DNA from: a bacterium
GTDB lineage: Bacteria > Zhuqueibacterota > Zhuqueibacteria > Residuimicrobiales > Krinioviventaceae
Length of the DNA: 64,000 nt
Direction of reading: 5' to 3'
Assembly: GCA_029561455.1 (NCBI GenBank)
Contig: JAKQIY010000065.1
Location: 211,501 to 275,500 of the forward strand
A program made the position numbers and the translations under genes. The notes beneath the pieces are model-generated. The model did not search any database, had not been told where the DNA came from, and saw only the letters and a program-made list of their open reading frames with translations. This document shows positions 52,253 to 61,651 of this stretch, piece by piece. How positions within the stretch are numbered: position 1 is the stretch's first letter; every line of letters starts with the position of its first letter.

Positions 52253-53044
52253 TTATTTTTCATAAATTGAAATGCTGCCGTTAACGGTGCCAAGCGAAAT
52301 CTTGTTACCGCCGCCGTTGATTTTGCCGTCAACATTTTTATTACTCCACATTCCTTCCAATTGAAGTGGGAAATCGGTATGTATTGAACCATTCACTGTG
52401 GACATGGAAAGATCGGCTGCGGTGGACTTGGGCATGGTCATACTGATGCTGCCGTTCACCGTATGTAAGCGCATATCATTTGATAAATTGCTTTCATCAA
52501 TTTCAACCTCAATGCCGCCATTCGTGGTGCCGGCATCAACAGCGCTATGCATTTCTTTGGCGGATATTTTGCCATTGACCGTTTGCAATTTTGCCAAACC
52601 AGCAAGATTAACAGTTTCAATCGTGCCATTTACTGAATTCAGATCAACCTGAACATTCCGGGGAACTTGGACAGTAAAATCGACCTGAACTGACGGATTG
52701 TGGGACCCGAACAGCATTTTAAAGAAATCTTCGCCGCGCGCTTTGGGATGCTCAGGTTGAATATAAAGCTCATCACCGCTTTTTTCAACTTTGATCTCTA
52801 CCTGTTCGATAAACTCTTCAGCCCGGGACGAACTTGATGCTTTTACTTCAATAACGGCATAAATGTGAACCTCATCATTGTCCCATGATTCCACAAAAAT
52901 TTTACCGTTGACATTTTTAACATTCACAGTCCCTTCTGCGGCAAGATCGACTGTTTGTTCGAACTCTTTGGTTACGGTACGTGAAAAAGCCGTCCCGGCG
53001 AAAATTAATAAACCCACAACAATCGTTGTTTGTAACTTGTTCAT
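52253..53044 (-). CDS. DUF4097-type secreted beta-helix protein
   Basis: 263 residues. Signal peptide (1-21), then a run of about seven TVNGxI or TTNGxI turns (VKNVNGKIFVES, LNSVNGTIETV, LQTVNGKISAK, LHTVNGSISMT, MSTVNGSIHTD, LGTVNGSISIY) that define a short beta helix. Members of this family are periplasmic or surface proteins of unknown function, often near stress or envelope genes. Monocistronic; separated by a terminator from the RND operon. Confidence 0.85.
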   Translation of the reverse strand: MNKLQTTIVVGLLIFAGTAFSRTVTKEFEQTVDLAAEGTVNVKNVNGKIFVESWDNDEVHIYAVIEVKASSSSRAEEFIEQVEIKVEKSGDELYIQPEHPKARGEDFFKMLFGSHNPSVQVDFTVQVPRNVQVDLNSVNGTIETVNLAGLAKLQTVNGKISAKEMHSAVDAGTTNGGIEVEIDESNLSNDMRLHTVNGSISMTMPKSTAADLSMSTVNGSIHTDFPLQLEGMWSNKNVDGKINGGGNKISLGTVNGSISIYEK

Positions 53045-53099
53045 TATGCACCTCCTGTTATGCTTTTTTTACGTTTTAATCGGGAACAAGTTACAAAAC

Positions 53100-53138
53100 A
53101 ATAAAGCCGGTTAATTAAAAACATTAACCGGCTTTATT
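53100..53138 (-). terminator. Terminator of the RND efflux operon
   Basis: A nearly perfect 16-bp stem, AATAAAGCCGGTTAAT (53100-53115) with its complement at 53123-53138, 18 bases past the RND stop codon on the minus strand. Confidence 0.88.
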
Positions 53139-53156
53139 AATAACCAGAGATTAGAA

Positions 53157-56100
53157 TTACGCCTTGTTCAGAGCTAACTTATTTTTAGCTGCCCTGGCCG
53201 CCTTTTTGGCTGCGCGTTTTTCTCTTCTTCGTAAAGCATACAATTCAAAAACGATATAAATAACCGGCACTTCAACCAACGTCAGAACAGTAGCGACTAT
53301 TAATCCACCCATAACCGCGCGGGCTAAAGGAGCCCAGGCTTCGCCGCTTTCGCCAAGCCCCAGCGACATCGGCAACATGGCCAGAATTGTGGTCATAGCG
53401 GTCATTAATACCGGGCGCATTCTAATTTTCCCGGCCTGCATAGTCGCTTCAAACAGTTCCATGCCACGAGCCCGTAACTGGTTAACATAATCTACAAGTA
53501 CAATACCGTTATTTACTACCACACCTACCAAAATAATAATACCAATCAGGGCCATAACGCTCAGGTCGGTATTGGTAATCAACAGCGCAGCTGCCACACC
53601 AATGAATGACATGGGAATGGTGAATAAAATGATGAACGGATCGACAAAGGACTCAAACTGCGAGGCCATAACCATATAAACAAGCACGATCGCCACCATC
53701 ATAGCAATTGCAAGATACATAAATGATGTTTGCATATCTTCTGCCGCGCCGCCGATTTCAGTACGAAAATCATTGGGAATTGAAACCTGTTTCACAGCAT
53801 TTTGTACGTCGCGTGTTACACCGCGTAAATCGCGTCCGGACACATCAATATTCAAACTGATGATACGTTCCTGGTCTTCGCGGCTGATTTCCTGCGGCGC
53901 CCTGGTATAATCGACATTGGCAATGGAGCGCAACGGCACTTGCCGACCGGTCGGCGTCATAACTAAAATGCCTTCAACATCCTCTTTTTTGGTACGGTGT
54001 TCTTTGTCAAATTGCACCCGGATATCGTACTCGTTGCCCTGGTCGCGAAAGCGCGTGGCTACGGAGCCCAGAATACTGGTGCTGACAACGCTACCGACCT
54101 GCGCAGTGCTCAGACCGAGGTCGGCGATCCGTTGTCGATCCAGGTTAATATGCAATTCCGGGGTTGGATTATCCATAGATTTTTCCGTTTCAACTACACC
54201 CTTGATAGTTTTCACTTTTTCATCAATGGTATTGATCAACGCATCGGCAACCTGCAAATCGTGTCCAATTACTTTGATCACAATATCGCCGGCGTTGCCA
54301 AACATCGTTGCTTCGCCTCGATCCGCAAACGAGACGTCTGCGTCCGGTATGTTCTGCAGTTTGGCGCGCAAATCATCTTTAATCTCATCCGCACCCCGTT
54401 TTCGTTTAGTCATACTCGGTAAACGGAGAGTTACATGGCCTTGCGCAGACGCTTTGGATGAGAATAATGCCATGATCCCCTCTCCCTGGCCAAAATTGGA
54501 AAAATTAAGTTCAGCTTCAGGAACACTTTCCATTAAAATGGTATTGATTTGACTCATGGTTCGTTCCATTTCATCCAGGCTTGTTCCCGGTGTGCGGTCG
54601 ACAGTGATGCCGATATAGCCATCATCGCCTTGAGGCATAAACTCACCGCCGCGCACAGCAATAAAAACAACAGATAATATGAAAGCAACCAAAGTAGTAT
54701 AAAGCACTGTTTTACGGTGATGCAAAGCCCATTTCAGTTGCTTTGCATAAAAAACGTGTAAATCTTCTACCCATTTGCCAATTTTATTACTCAGCGTTCC
54801 AACCCAGCTATCGTGCTGAAGCGGGGCTACCGAGGTAATAAAACGCGACGACATCAACGGGATCAAGGTCAATGCCACCAACAGGGAAACCGATAATGAA
54901 AAACAAATAGTAATTACCATTTCCCGGAATAACTGCCCGGCAATTCCCGGTACAAACAAAATCGGTACAAATACTGCCAGTGTGGTCAAGGTGGAGGCGG
55001 TAATAGCCATGGCGACTTCGGAAGTCCCATGGTTGGCAGCATCTACAGGTGTTGCTCCATCCTCTCGGTATCTGAATATCGTTTCCAACACAACTATCGA
55101 GTTATCTACCAACATACCCACAGCCAGGGCCAGACCGGCCATGGAAACAATATTTAACGTTAATCCGGCTTGATCCATAACGGCAAATGTAAGCACAATT
55201 GAAACCGGAATGGTAATGGCAACAATGAGCGAACTGCGTATGTTGCGCAGAAAAAACAACAGAACCAAAAAGGTCAACAAAATAGCCTGCCAGGCGGAAT
55301 TGCTAAGATTGGACATTGATCGTTTGATAAAGTCGGACTGATCCCAAAACACTTCCAGCTTTACGCCTTTGGGCAATTCGGTCTCAATTCTTGAAATTTG
55401 TTTGAGCACATTCCGGCACGTGGATACGGTATTGGCATCCGACTGCTTTTGTACCATCAGCATAACTGCGGGTTTACCGTTTTCCCAAATCCGTTGCCGC
55501 TGCTCCTTAAAGCCATCTTCCACTCGCGCCACATCCTTGATGCGAATGATACTGCCGTTAATGGCGGCAACGCTGGTGTTTTCAACTTGCTCCAGGCTTT
55601 CATATTCACCGGCGGTTTGGATGGTGAACTCTTGCTGCGCGTTTTCAATAAAACCGGAGGGAATTTGCAGATTATTGGCCTGCAACGCTGCTGTTACCTG
55701 TTGAATGGATATATTATGCGCCCGCAGCCGGGCGGGATCGACCAATACCCGGATTTCACGGCTCATACCACCGGAAGTAAATGCAGAAGCAACTCCGGCA
55801 ATACGCTCCATGCGCGGTTCAATATCATGTTCCGATATATAACGGAGTTCCGCCTGACCATGCAATTCAGAAGTAACCGCAAAATAAATGATCGGTTGTG
55901 TTGATGGGTCGAATGAAAAAACCATCGGCTCGGTCACATCTTCGGGCAGAACATCGCGAATAAATTCCATATTATTACGCACATCAATTTCGGCCTGGTT
56001 CATGTCGGTGCCCCAGTCGAATTCCAACATAACCAGGGATAATCCCTGTGAAGTGGTGGAGGTTATCGATTCCACGTTTTCTACAGAAGCCACTGTTTCC

Positions 56101-56303
56101 TCAATTGGCCGTGTTACGACTGTTTCGATGTCGAATGGACCTACACCCGTATATTGGGAAATGATGGCTATGATCGGAAATTCCATTTTTGGATAAAGAT
56201 CAAGCTTGAGGCGCATCAGCGAAAACAGGCCGAATCCCACTGCAATGAGATAAAGCATTGCAAAGGTAACACCTCGCCTGACCGATACTTCGGTTATTTT
56301 CAT
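53157..56303 (-). CDS. RND efflux pump (HAE1-type)
   Basis: 1048 residues with the RND plan: 12 membrane helices and two large periplasmic loops. In TM4 the acidic pair of AcrB is VDNS here (one D kept, the second replaced by N), common in HAE1 pumps of this group. TM10/11 motifs (VGVVVNNGIVLVDYVNQLRARGM) are intact. It overlaps the adaptor gene by four bases (ATGA). Exports hydrophobic compounds by proton motive force together with the adjacent adaptor and TolC. Confidence 0.94.
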   Translation of the reverse strand: MKITEVSVRRGVTFAMLYLIAVGFGLFSLMRLKLDLYPKMEFPIIAIISQYTGVGPFDIETVVTRPIEETVASVENVESITSTTSQGLSLVMLEFDWGTDMNQAEIDVRNNMEFIRDVLPEDVTEPMVFSFDPSTQPIIYFAVTSELHGQAELRYISEHDIEPRMERIAGVASAFTSGGMSREIRVLVDPARLRAHNISIQQVTAALQANNLQIPSGFIENAQQEFTIQTAGEYESLEQVENTSVAAINGSIIRIKDVARVEDGFKEQRQRIWENGKPAVMLMVQKQSDANTVSTCRNVLKQISRIETELPKGVKLEVFWDQSDFIKRSMSNLSNSAWQAILLTFLVLLFFLRNIRSSLIVAITIPVSIVLTFAVMDQAGLTLNIVSMAGLALAVGMLVDNSIVVLETIFRYREDGATPVDAANHGTSEVAMAITASTLTTLAVFVPILFVPGIAGQLFREMVITICFSLSVSLLVALTLIPLMSSRFITSVAPLQHDSWVGTLSNKIGKWVEDLHVFYAKQLKWALHHRKTVLYTTLVAFILSVVFIAVRGGEFMPQGDDGYIGITVDRTPGTSLDEMERTMSQINTILMESVPEAELNFSNFGQGEGIMALFSSKASAQGHVTLRLPSMTKRKRGADEIKDDLRAKLQNIPDADVSFADRGEATMFGNAGDIVIKVIGHDLQVADALINTIDEKVKTIKGVVETEKSMDNPTPELHINLDRQRIADLGLSTAQVGSVVSTSILGSVATRFRDQGNEYDIRVQFDKEHRTKKEDVEGILVMTPTGRQVPLRSIANVDYTRAPQEISREDQERIISLNIDVSGRDLRGVTRDVQNAVKQVSIPNDFRTEIGGAAEDMQTSFMYLAIAMMVAIVLVYMVMASQFESFVDPFIILFTIPMSFIGVAAALLITNTDLSVMALIGIIILVGVVVNNGIVLVDYVNQLRARGMELFEATMQAGKIRMRPVLMTAMTTILAMLPMSLGLGESGEAWAPLARAVMGGLIVATVLTLVEVPVIYIVFELYALRRREKRAAKKAARAAKNKLALNKA

Positions 56304-57415
56304 AAGCTACCACCTTCCGTCACTATATTAATAACACTCTGATCACGCAAATTGTTAACACCTTCTACAACTATTTTTTCACCAACATTGATTCCGGAAT
56401 CAACGGCAACATTAACATGGTTAACATAAGTTATGCCTAGTTTCCGTTGCTCAACGGTGCTGTCTTTAACGACAAATACATAATAATTTTTAACCACTTC
56501 GTCTTTACCGGCAATCCGCTGCAGAGTGGTGTTTTCTACCGTGGCGTATCTTGGTACTACGATTACATTTGCCAGTGAACCGGTAATAACATTGACCCTG
56601 GCAAACATGCCGGGTTTTAACTTTTTACCGGGATTATTGATGATGACCTCGACTTCCGCCATGCGGGTCAAAGGATCGAGTACCGGGCTGATCTTGACAA
56701 CCTTGCCCTCAAACACATCATTCGGGTAACTTTTTACTGTTATCTCAGCTTTTTGGCCAATAGCCAGTTTGCCCAGGTCTTCTTCGGTAGCATCGAATTT
56801 AATTTTCACTCTTTCCATTTGTACCACAGTAACCAGGGGCATAGCCATACTGGCCATATCGCCGGCTTCAAAATACTTTTTACCGATAATGCCGCTGATC
56901 GGCGCTTCGACCACAGTATCTTTATAATTGGTCTTGGCCGTATTGACGGCAGCATCGGCTTGCAGTAACTGCGCCTTGGCGGCTTCATACTGAGTTTTAA
57001 CGGCGTCATATTGCTGCTTGCTCATGGCATTTTCCTGGTACAGACGTTCAGCGCGGTCAAACTCGGCCTTTAAATTGGCTTCCTGCGCTTGTGCGGCCGT
57101 TAATCCCGCCTGAGCTTGTTCCAGGCCGTTCTTTATGGTCGGGGCATTGATCTGGGCAATGGGGTCGCCTTTGGCAACATAATTACCTTCCTCGACAAAG
57201 AATTTTTCAATGCGATCAGGCACTTTGGAAAAGACTTTGACTTCAACTTCGGCGTTTATATCACCGTTATAAGTAACAGATTTTACAATTTCACCCAAAT
57301 TTACCGTCTCAACCTTAACCGGTATTTTGGCTTCTTTTTTGGTTTCAGTACTGCTGCAATGCAGGGAAAAAACAGCGGTAATGACAATTAAAACTAACGC
57401 AAAATACTTTTTCAT
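56300..57415 (-). CDS. RND periplasmic adaptor lipoprotein
   Basis: 371 residues from the ATG at 57415 (GGAG site). The signal peptide ends in LHC, a lipobox, so the adaptor is membrane-anchored by lipid. Hairpin (about 90-150), lipoyl and barrel domains follow the usual order. It bridges the RND pump to TolC. The stop overlaps the pump start. Confidence 0.9.
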   Translation of the reverse strand: MKKYFALVLIVITAVFSLHCSSTETKKEAKIPVKVETVNLGEIVKSVTYNGDINAEVEVKVFSKVPDRIEKFFVEEGNYVAKGDPIAQINAPTIKNGLEQAQAGLTAAQAQEANLKAEFDRAERLYQENAMSKQQYDAVKTQYEAAKAQLLQADAAVNTAKTNYKDTVVEAPISGIIGKKYFEAGDMASMAMPLVTVVQMERVKIKFDATEEDLGKLAIGQKAEITVKSYPNDVFEGKVVKISPVLDPLTRMAEVEVIINNPGKKLKPGMFARVNVITGSLANVIVVPRYATVENTTLQRIAGKDEVVKNYYVFVVKDSTVEQRKLGITYVNHVNVAVDSGINVGEKIVVEGVNNLRDQSVINIVTEGGSL

Positions 57416-57439
57416 TAAATGATCTCCCATCTATTTTTA

Positions 57440-58837
57440 TTATAATACGTTTTCAAGCATACCGGCAACCTTGCGTAACTGGTACCGGGCCATTTGATAC
57501 TCATAAATCGAGGTTACATAATTCAACCGCGCCTGTCGCAGGGCAAGTTGCGAATTGAGAACATCCAACTGGGTATTGGTGCCCTCCTGGTACATCATAT
57601 TTGCCAGGCGCAGCGCTTCTGTAGCCAGCCCAACCGATTGATCAGCAGCCTGGAATTTTTCACTGGCTTCTTTGAATTTATTATACGAAACTTCAACTTC
57701 GGCCATAATCCCATCGGTTACCTGCTTTTCAGTATCCAGCATGATCTTGTGATCTAAACGGGCTTTTTGATATTGCTTGCTGTTTTTAAATCCGGTAAAT
57801 AAAGGGATCTGCAAACTCACAGCCGAGGTAAAGCCTTTGCTGAAATTATTCTGGGCCAGTTTAAAATCATTGCGCATATCCAGGTACGAATAATCGGTTT
57901 GGAAAAACACCTTGGGCATAAAACTGCTGCGCGCGATATTGACGCCTTTTTTAGCGATATATTCCTGATCCTGCAAAACCAGCAGTTCAGGGCGTAGCCG
58001 CATGGCCATTTCCTGTACTTCCTGCAGCGTCATTTTACCAAAATCGTCATCGGCATACAAAAAGACGCCTTCGACTTTGATCTGCTCATCGCGGGGCAAG
58101 CCCAACACCGTGCGTAGTCCCGTCAGCGCCGATTTGTTATTATTACGAGCCGAGATCACCTGCGGTTTCAGGTTAGCGACTTCCACTTCGGCGCGCATTT
58201 TATCAAAACCTGAGGCGGAACCGACATTGTACTTTTTGGTCACAACATCCAGGTTGGCTTCAGTTTGCGCCAGGGCTTCCTCCTGCACATGCACAATTTC
58301 GCCGGTCACCAGGCAGGCATAAAAAGCATTGGCCGCCTGGTAAATAAGGTTCTGTTTTTTGGATTTCAGATTTTGCTCGGCGCTGCGCTCTACGGCATAG
58401 GCGATTTGAATACCGGATAATCCGGCGCCGCCCAAAAATATCGGCTGGGTAAGGGTTGCGCCATAAGAAAAGGTATTTTCCATGCCAAAGGAAATCTGTA
58501 CATAATCCGGCATATTGGCAAAATCCGGAAAAATCTCACCGACTGACGGCGGCAACATCATTTTCAAAAAGTTGGGCATTGTATTAGTTTGAATTTCCCA
58601 GGCATGCTGCAAGGCAGCCGAGCCATTCACCTGCGGTAAAATAGTGGAATAAGCCTCCCAAACACCGGCTTTAGCTTTGGATAGTTCTTTTTCCGCCATT
58701 TTCAGTTCCGGGTTGTTTTTTAGCGCCAATTCTACACTTCCGTCCAGGGTTAACACTCTTTCCTGGGCATGCACATTCAGAAACAATAGAGCAGTAAACA
58801 GTCCGGTCAAAAGCAGTTTTTTAAGATGTAATGTCAT
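57440..58837 (-). CDS. TolC-family outer-membrane channel (RND operon)
   Basis: 465 residues with signal peptide (1-24, LNVHAQ) and two OEP repeats (SVELALKNNPELKMAEKELSKAK, ITDGIMAEVEVSYNKFKEASEKFQAADQ-like helix). It completes the tripartite pump encoded by the operon. Follows the regulator gene by 35 bases. Confidence 0.92.
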   Translation of the reverse strand: MTLHLKKLLLTGLFTALLFLNVHAQERVLTLDGSVELALKNNPELKMAEKELSKAKAGVWEAYSTILPQVNGSAALQHAWEIQTNTMPNFLKMMLPPSVGEIFPDFANMPDYVQISFGMENTFSYGATLTQPIFLGGAGLSGIQIAYAVERSAEQNLKSKKQNLIYQAANAFYACLVTGEIVHVQEEALAQTEANLDVVTKKYNVGSASGFDKMRAEVEVANLKPQVISARNNNKSALTGLRTVLGLPRDEQIKVEGVFLYADDDFGKMTLQEVQEMAMRLRPELLVLQDQEYIAKKGVNIARSSFMPKVFFQTDYSYLDMRNDFKLAQNNFSKGFTSAVSLQIPLFTGFKNSKQYQKARLDHKIMLDTEKQVTDGIMAEVEVSYNKFKEASEKFQAADQSVGLATEALRLANMMYQEGTNTQLDVLNSQLALRQARLNYVTSIYEYQMARYQLRKVAGMLENVL

Positions 58838-58872
58838 TTTTTTCTCCCGCTATAACAATTTTTTGTAACACA

Positions 58873-59487
58873 CTAGTTAGCTTTATTTTTAATACCATAT
58901 AACAATATCCCGGCAAGATTTTCTGCCAGTTCTTCCGACAAAATCCGTTCTTTTTTGGCAAACTGCTGCATAATAAAGTGCATAAAAATTCCCATAAAAA
59001 CATGGGCGGCTATCTCTGGTTGTAAAGACTTGTCAAATTCACCCGATTCGATCCCTTCACGAAACAAGCCAACAATAGTTTGCTCTTTTCTGCCGGCCAT
59101 AACTTTAAAATTCTTCAGGAAATCCGTCTTTTCTGCCGAGCATGCCAAATTGGAAAAAAATTTGGTAAACTCGGGAAAAAGCACACAGGCATGAAAAAAT
59201 TTTTTCATAATCAACGTCAGCTTTTCACCGGCAGTAATCGGCATTACAATCACTTCATCCAGAGCCGAAAACAGGTGCGATACACCGGTTTCCGCCAGTT
59301 CCCGGTAAATGCCTTCTTTGCTGCCAAAGTAATAATAGATCATCGGTTTGGAAAGCCCGGACTGCTCGGCTATTTCCCGCATCGAAACGGCATTGTAACC
59401 TCGTTCTGCAAATAACCGGGCGGCCGCAGTAAATATCTTTTTTTTTGTATTATATTCAACGCTATTTATATCAATTGGTTGTTGCAC
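58873..59487 (-). CDS. TetR-family repressor of the RND operon
   Basis: 204 residues from a GTG with an AGAGGA site. The N-terminal helix-turn-helix is typical (TKKKIFTAAARLFAERGYNAVSMREIAEQSGLSKPMIYYYFGSKEGIYREL, 15-65); the C-terminal ligand-binding half is family-variable. It is the first gene of the TolC-adaptor-RND transcript and a TTACCG-AA-CGGTAA palindrome lies 25-38 bases before its start, so autorepression and induction by the exported compound are likely. Confidence 0.92.
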   Translation of the reverse strand: MQQPIDINSVEYNTKKKIFTAAARLFAERGYNAVSMREIAEQSGLSKPMIYYYFGSKEGIYRELAETGVSHLFSALDEVIVMPITAGEKLTLIMKKFFHACVLFPEFTKFFSNLACSAEKTDFLKNFKVMAGRKEQTIVGLFREGIESGEFDKSLQPEIAAHVFMGIFMHFIMQQFAKKERILSEELAENLAGILLYGIKNKAN

Positions 59488-59848
59488 TTGTTCCTCTTCT
59501 CATATTTTTATTTACCGAACGGTAAGTATATGAGACGTGTATTTTTGTAAAAAGTTTCAAAGAAAAAATTTTTTTCTAGTTTTTCAAAACTGGGCGCTTG
59601 AACTTTTTTCTGATCTGCTTTAGAACTGAACCCGGTTATTACCGAAACTAAATAGAACAGAAATCAATATTTAAGTTCGTATTAAAATATTTCGAAAGAG
59701 GATTCTCACAACTCTGCAAGATTCCCTGGTTTACTTCCCGGAATGGTCAATTCTTTAAACCGATAACAATTCCACATCGGGAGTTGAAATTTTTATTGTA
59801 ATGCTTTCAATTCAGTTTGATTTCGGAGATCGTCCTTAATACTCTAGT
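59488..59848. other. Intergenic between two TetR genes
   Basis: No gene. It carries the 14-bp operator at 59512-59525 and presumably the promoter of the downstream operon. The rest has no recognised repeat or RNA. Confidence 0.5.
59512..59525. promoter_or_regulatory. TetR-type operator
   Basis: TTACCGAACGGTAA: six-base arms TTACCG and CGGTAA separated by AA. Palindromes of this form are common TetR-family sites; the spacing to the repressor start supports autoregulation of the efflux operon. Confidence 0.72.
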
Positions 59849-60445
59849 TTAATCATTACGCGCCAATATCCCATAAAAATAGAACTTGATTATTTCATCG
59901 GCGACTCCACCGGTTGAATCATACATTTTGAGCAAATTTTTATCTTTACCGGCTTCGAATAAAATATTAAGCATATAATTGATGAACTCTGGCTTTATAT
60001 CCGGCCTGATATCACCGTCTTTCTGACCCTGTATAAAAATATCAATGAATTCCTTCATGAAATATTCATGCTGGGTATCCAGCAATTGCTTAACTTCGGG
60101 CAACGGATTTTGCACCAGTTCGTGCCACAAGTCCAGGCACATGAATTCGGTTTGTTTACGTTTCATATCTATTAATAGTCGTACTTTATCAGGGAATTCA
60201 ATATCGGCTGTGACAATTTTATTAAAATCTGTTATCCCTTCCTCAAAAAGGGCTTTTAATAATTTTACGATCAGATCGGTTTTATTCTGAAAAAATTTGT
60301 AAAAAGTCATTTTACTAACATTAGCCGTTTCGCAAATTTCCTCAATCGCAACCCGGCGAAGGCCATACTTGTAAAATAATTGTTGAGCGGCATTCATTAT
60401 CTGCTGATATTTTACATTTGCTGTTATTTCATTTTTTTCATTCAC
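59849..60445 (-). CDS. TetR-family repressor (second)
   Basis: 198 residues from a GTG. N-terminal helix-turn-helix: YQQIMNAAQQLFYKYGLRRVAIEEICETANVSKMTFYKFFQNKTDL (about 13-58). Stands alone, not next to an obvious target on its strand; the operator-like inverted repeat at 60497-60521 before its start suggests autoregulation. Targets unknown. Confidence 0.9.
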   Translation of the reverse strand: MNEKNEITANVKYQQIMNAAQQLFYKYGLRRVAIEEICETANVSKMTFYKFFQNKTDLIVKLLKALFEEGITDFNKIVTADIEFPDKVRLLIDMKRKQTEFMCLDLWHELVQNPLPEVKQLLDTQHEYFMKEFIDIFIQGQKDGDIRPDIKPEFINYMLNILFEAGKDKNLLKMYDSTGGVADEIIKFYFYGILARND

Positions 60446-60496
60446 TTACGATACTCTTAAATACTTACGTTTTTTTATTTTTTTACAATTTCAGTA

Positions 60497-60521
60497 TATT
60501 AATACAGAAAACGTATTAATA
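60497..60521. promoter_or_regulatory. Operator and promoter of the second TetR gene
   Basis: TATTAATAC (60497-60505) and GTATTAATA (60513-60521) are perfect 9-base arms with a 7-base spacer. On the minus strand a TTGCAT box, 17-base spacer and TGTATT box overlap it, so binding would block RNA polymerase. Confidence 0.62.
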
Positions 60522-60579
60522 AAATGCAAGTGATTTTTAATACTCGATTGTAAAGTAAACCCCTTTTACCTATTAAAAT

Positions 60580-61242
60580 TTATTTCTCCTGGATTACTTG
60601 AACAAATATCCTTTTTAACGCCCCGGTGGTTTTCCATGTAGCTATGCCAAAGGGCCGGGATGGCAGCACCTCGGCGCGCAGGGATAGCTTTTGTTCACCT
60701 TTTACAAAATTGACCACTTGCTGACTATCGATCCATGCCTGAATGCTATCGGTTGTTACCCGCAGACGGATATGATACCAGCGATCCTGCGTAAAACGCT
60801 TCATCATACCGGTGGCATTCTCCGAGGCATCGCGGCCGTCGATGCAGCTCAAACCTACAACCGTGCCGCCCCAGCCGCTGATAATAAGGCTGCAATATTC
60901 TTCTCCAACCGGAAAGGTCATGCCGCAAAAGAAATCATTCCCCTCGATGCGTTTGGCATCCAGGGTCACTTCATAGTCACTCCTGGGGAAACTATCTACC
61001 CACCGTATGCCCGAACAGGTCACGCCTTTTTCAATAATTATAGTACTGTCCTGCACTGTTACTTGTCCGCCGCCGGTAAAATCCGATACTTGCCAGCCGT
61101 CAAGCGAGACCCCGTTAAAAAGTGACTGCTTTACAAGTACATCCGTTTCGTTGTCTGGAATATCATCGGCCGCCGTTATTCCGAAAAATCCCCCGCAAAT
61201 TATAATAATAAAAATAATTGACCAGAATCCAGTTTTCTTCAT
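60580..61242 (-). CDS. Secreted DUF1080-like (LamG-fold) protein
   Basis: 220 residues. Signal peptide (1-25), then a jelly-roll domain beginning SLFNGVSLDGWQVSDFTGGGQVTVQDSTIII and later YEVTLDAKRIEGNDFFCGMTFPVGEEYCSLIISGWGG, which matches the DUF1080/3-keto-disaccharide hydrolase pattern. Likely binds or cleaves a glycan in the periplasm. No neighbour in its operon; a terminator of the AmtB-PII unit precedes it. Confidence 0.78.
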   Translation of the reverse strand: MKKTGFWSIIFIIIICGGFFGITAADDIPDNETDVLVKQSLFNGVSLDGWQVSDFTGGGQVTVQDSTIIIEKGVTCSGIRWVDSFPRSDYEVTLDAKRIEGNDFFCGMTFPVGEEYCSLIISGWGGTVVGLSCIDGRDASENATGMMKRFTQDRWYHIRLRVTTDSIQAWIDSQQVVNFVKGEQKLSLRAEVLPSRPFGIATWKTTGALKRIFVQVIQEK

Positions 61243-61258
61243 ATTATCTCACCAAAAG

Positions 61259-61288
61259 CAGGATGAAGCTGAAACCAGCTTCATCCTG
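61259..61288 (-). terminator. Terminator of the amtB-PII operon
   Basis: CAGGATGAAGCTG (61259-61271), AAAC, CAGCTTCATCCTG (61276-61288): 13 perfect pairs, just after the PII stop on the minus strand. Confidence 0.87.
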
Positions 61289-61295
61289 TAATAGA

Positions 61296-61640
61296 TTATA
61301 TTGCCTGGCCGCCGCGTTCTTCGGTACGAATGCGGATGCATTCCTCCAGCGGGGTGATGAATATTTTCCCATCACCAACCTTGCCGCCGCCCGGTGACTT
61401 GGCAGATTTGATAATGGTATTTACGGTAATATCCACAAAAGCATCGTTCACGGCAATATCGAGCCTGATCTTGGGTACCAGGTTGGGTATAACCTTTTTG
61501 CCGCGATATATATCTTCATCAACCTGGCGGCCATGCCCGGAAACCCGGCTGACCGTGATGCGCGTAATTTCGGCTTCTATTAACGCCTCACGCACCTGGT
61601 CCAGTTGATCTTCCTGTATTATGGCGGTTATCAGTTTCAT
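61296..61640 (-). CDS. PII nitrogen regulatory protein
   Basis: 114 residues, standard PII fold: MKLITAIIQEDQLDQVREAL, T-loop region GHGRQVDEDIYRGKKVIPNLVPK, B-loop GGGKVGDGKIFITPLEE and C-terminal RIRT. The YRG tyrosine is present (Y45) but the position equivalent to the uridylylated Y51 of E. coli GlnB is valine, so classical uridylylation is unlikely. It lies 11 bases downstream of amtB and should bind AmtB and gate ammonium entry by ATP/ADP and 2-oxoglutarate. Confidence 0.94.
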   Translation of the reverse strand: MKLITAIIQEDQLDQVREALIEAEITRITVSRVSGHGRQVDEDIYRGKKVIPNLVPKIRLDIAVNDAFVDITVNTIIKSAKSPGGGKVGDGKIFITPLEECIRIRTEERGGQAI

Positions 61641-61651
61641 AATTTTATCCT

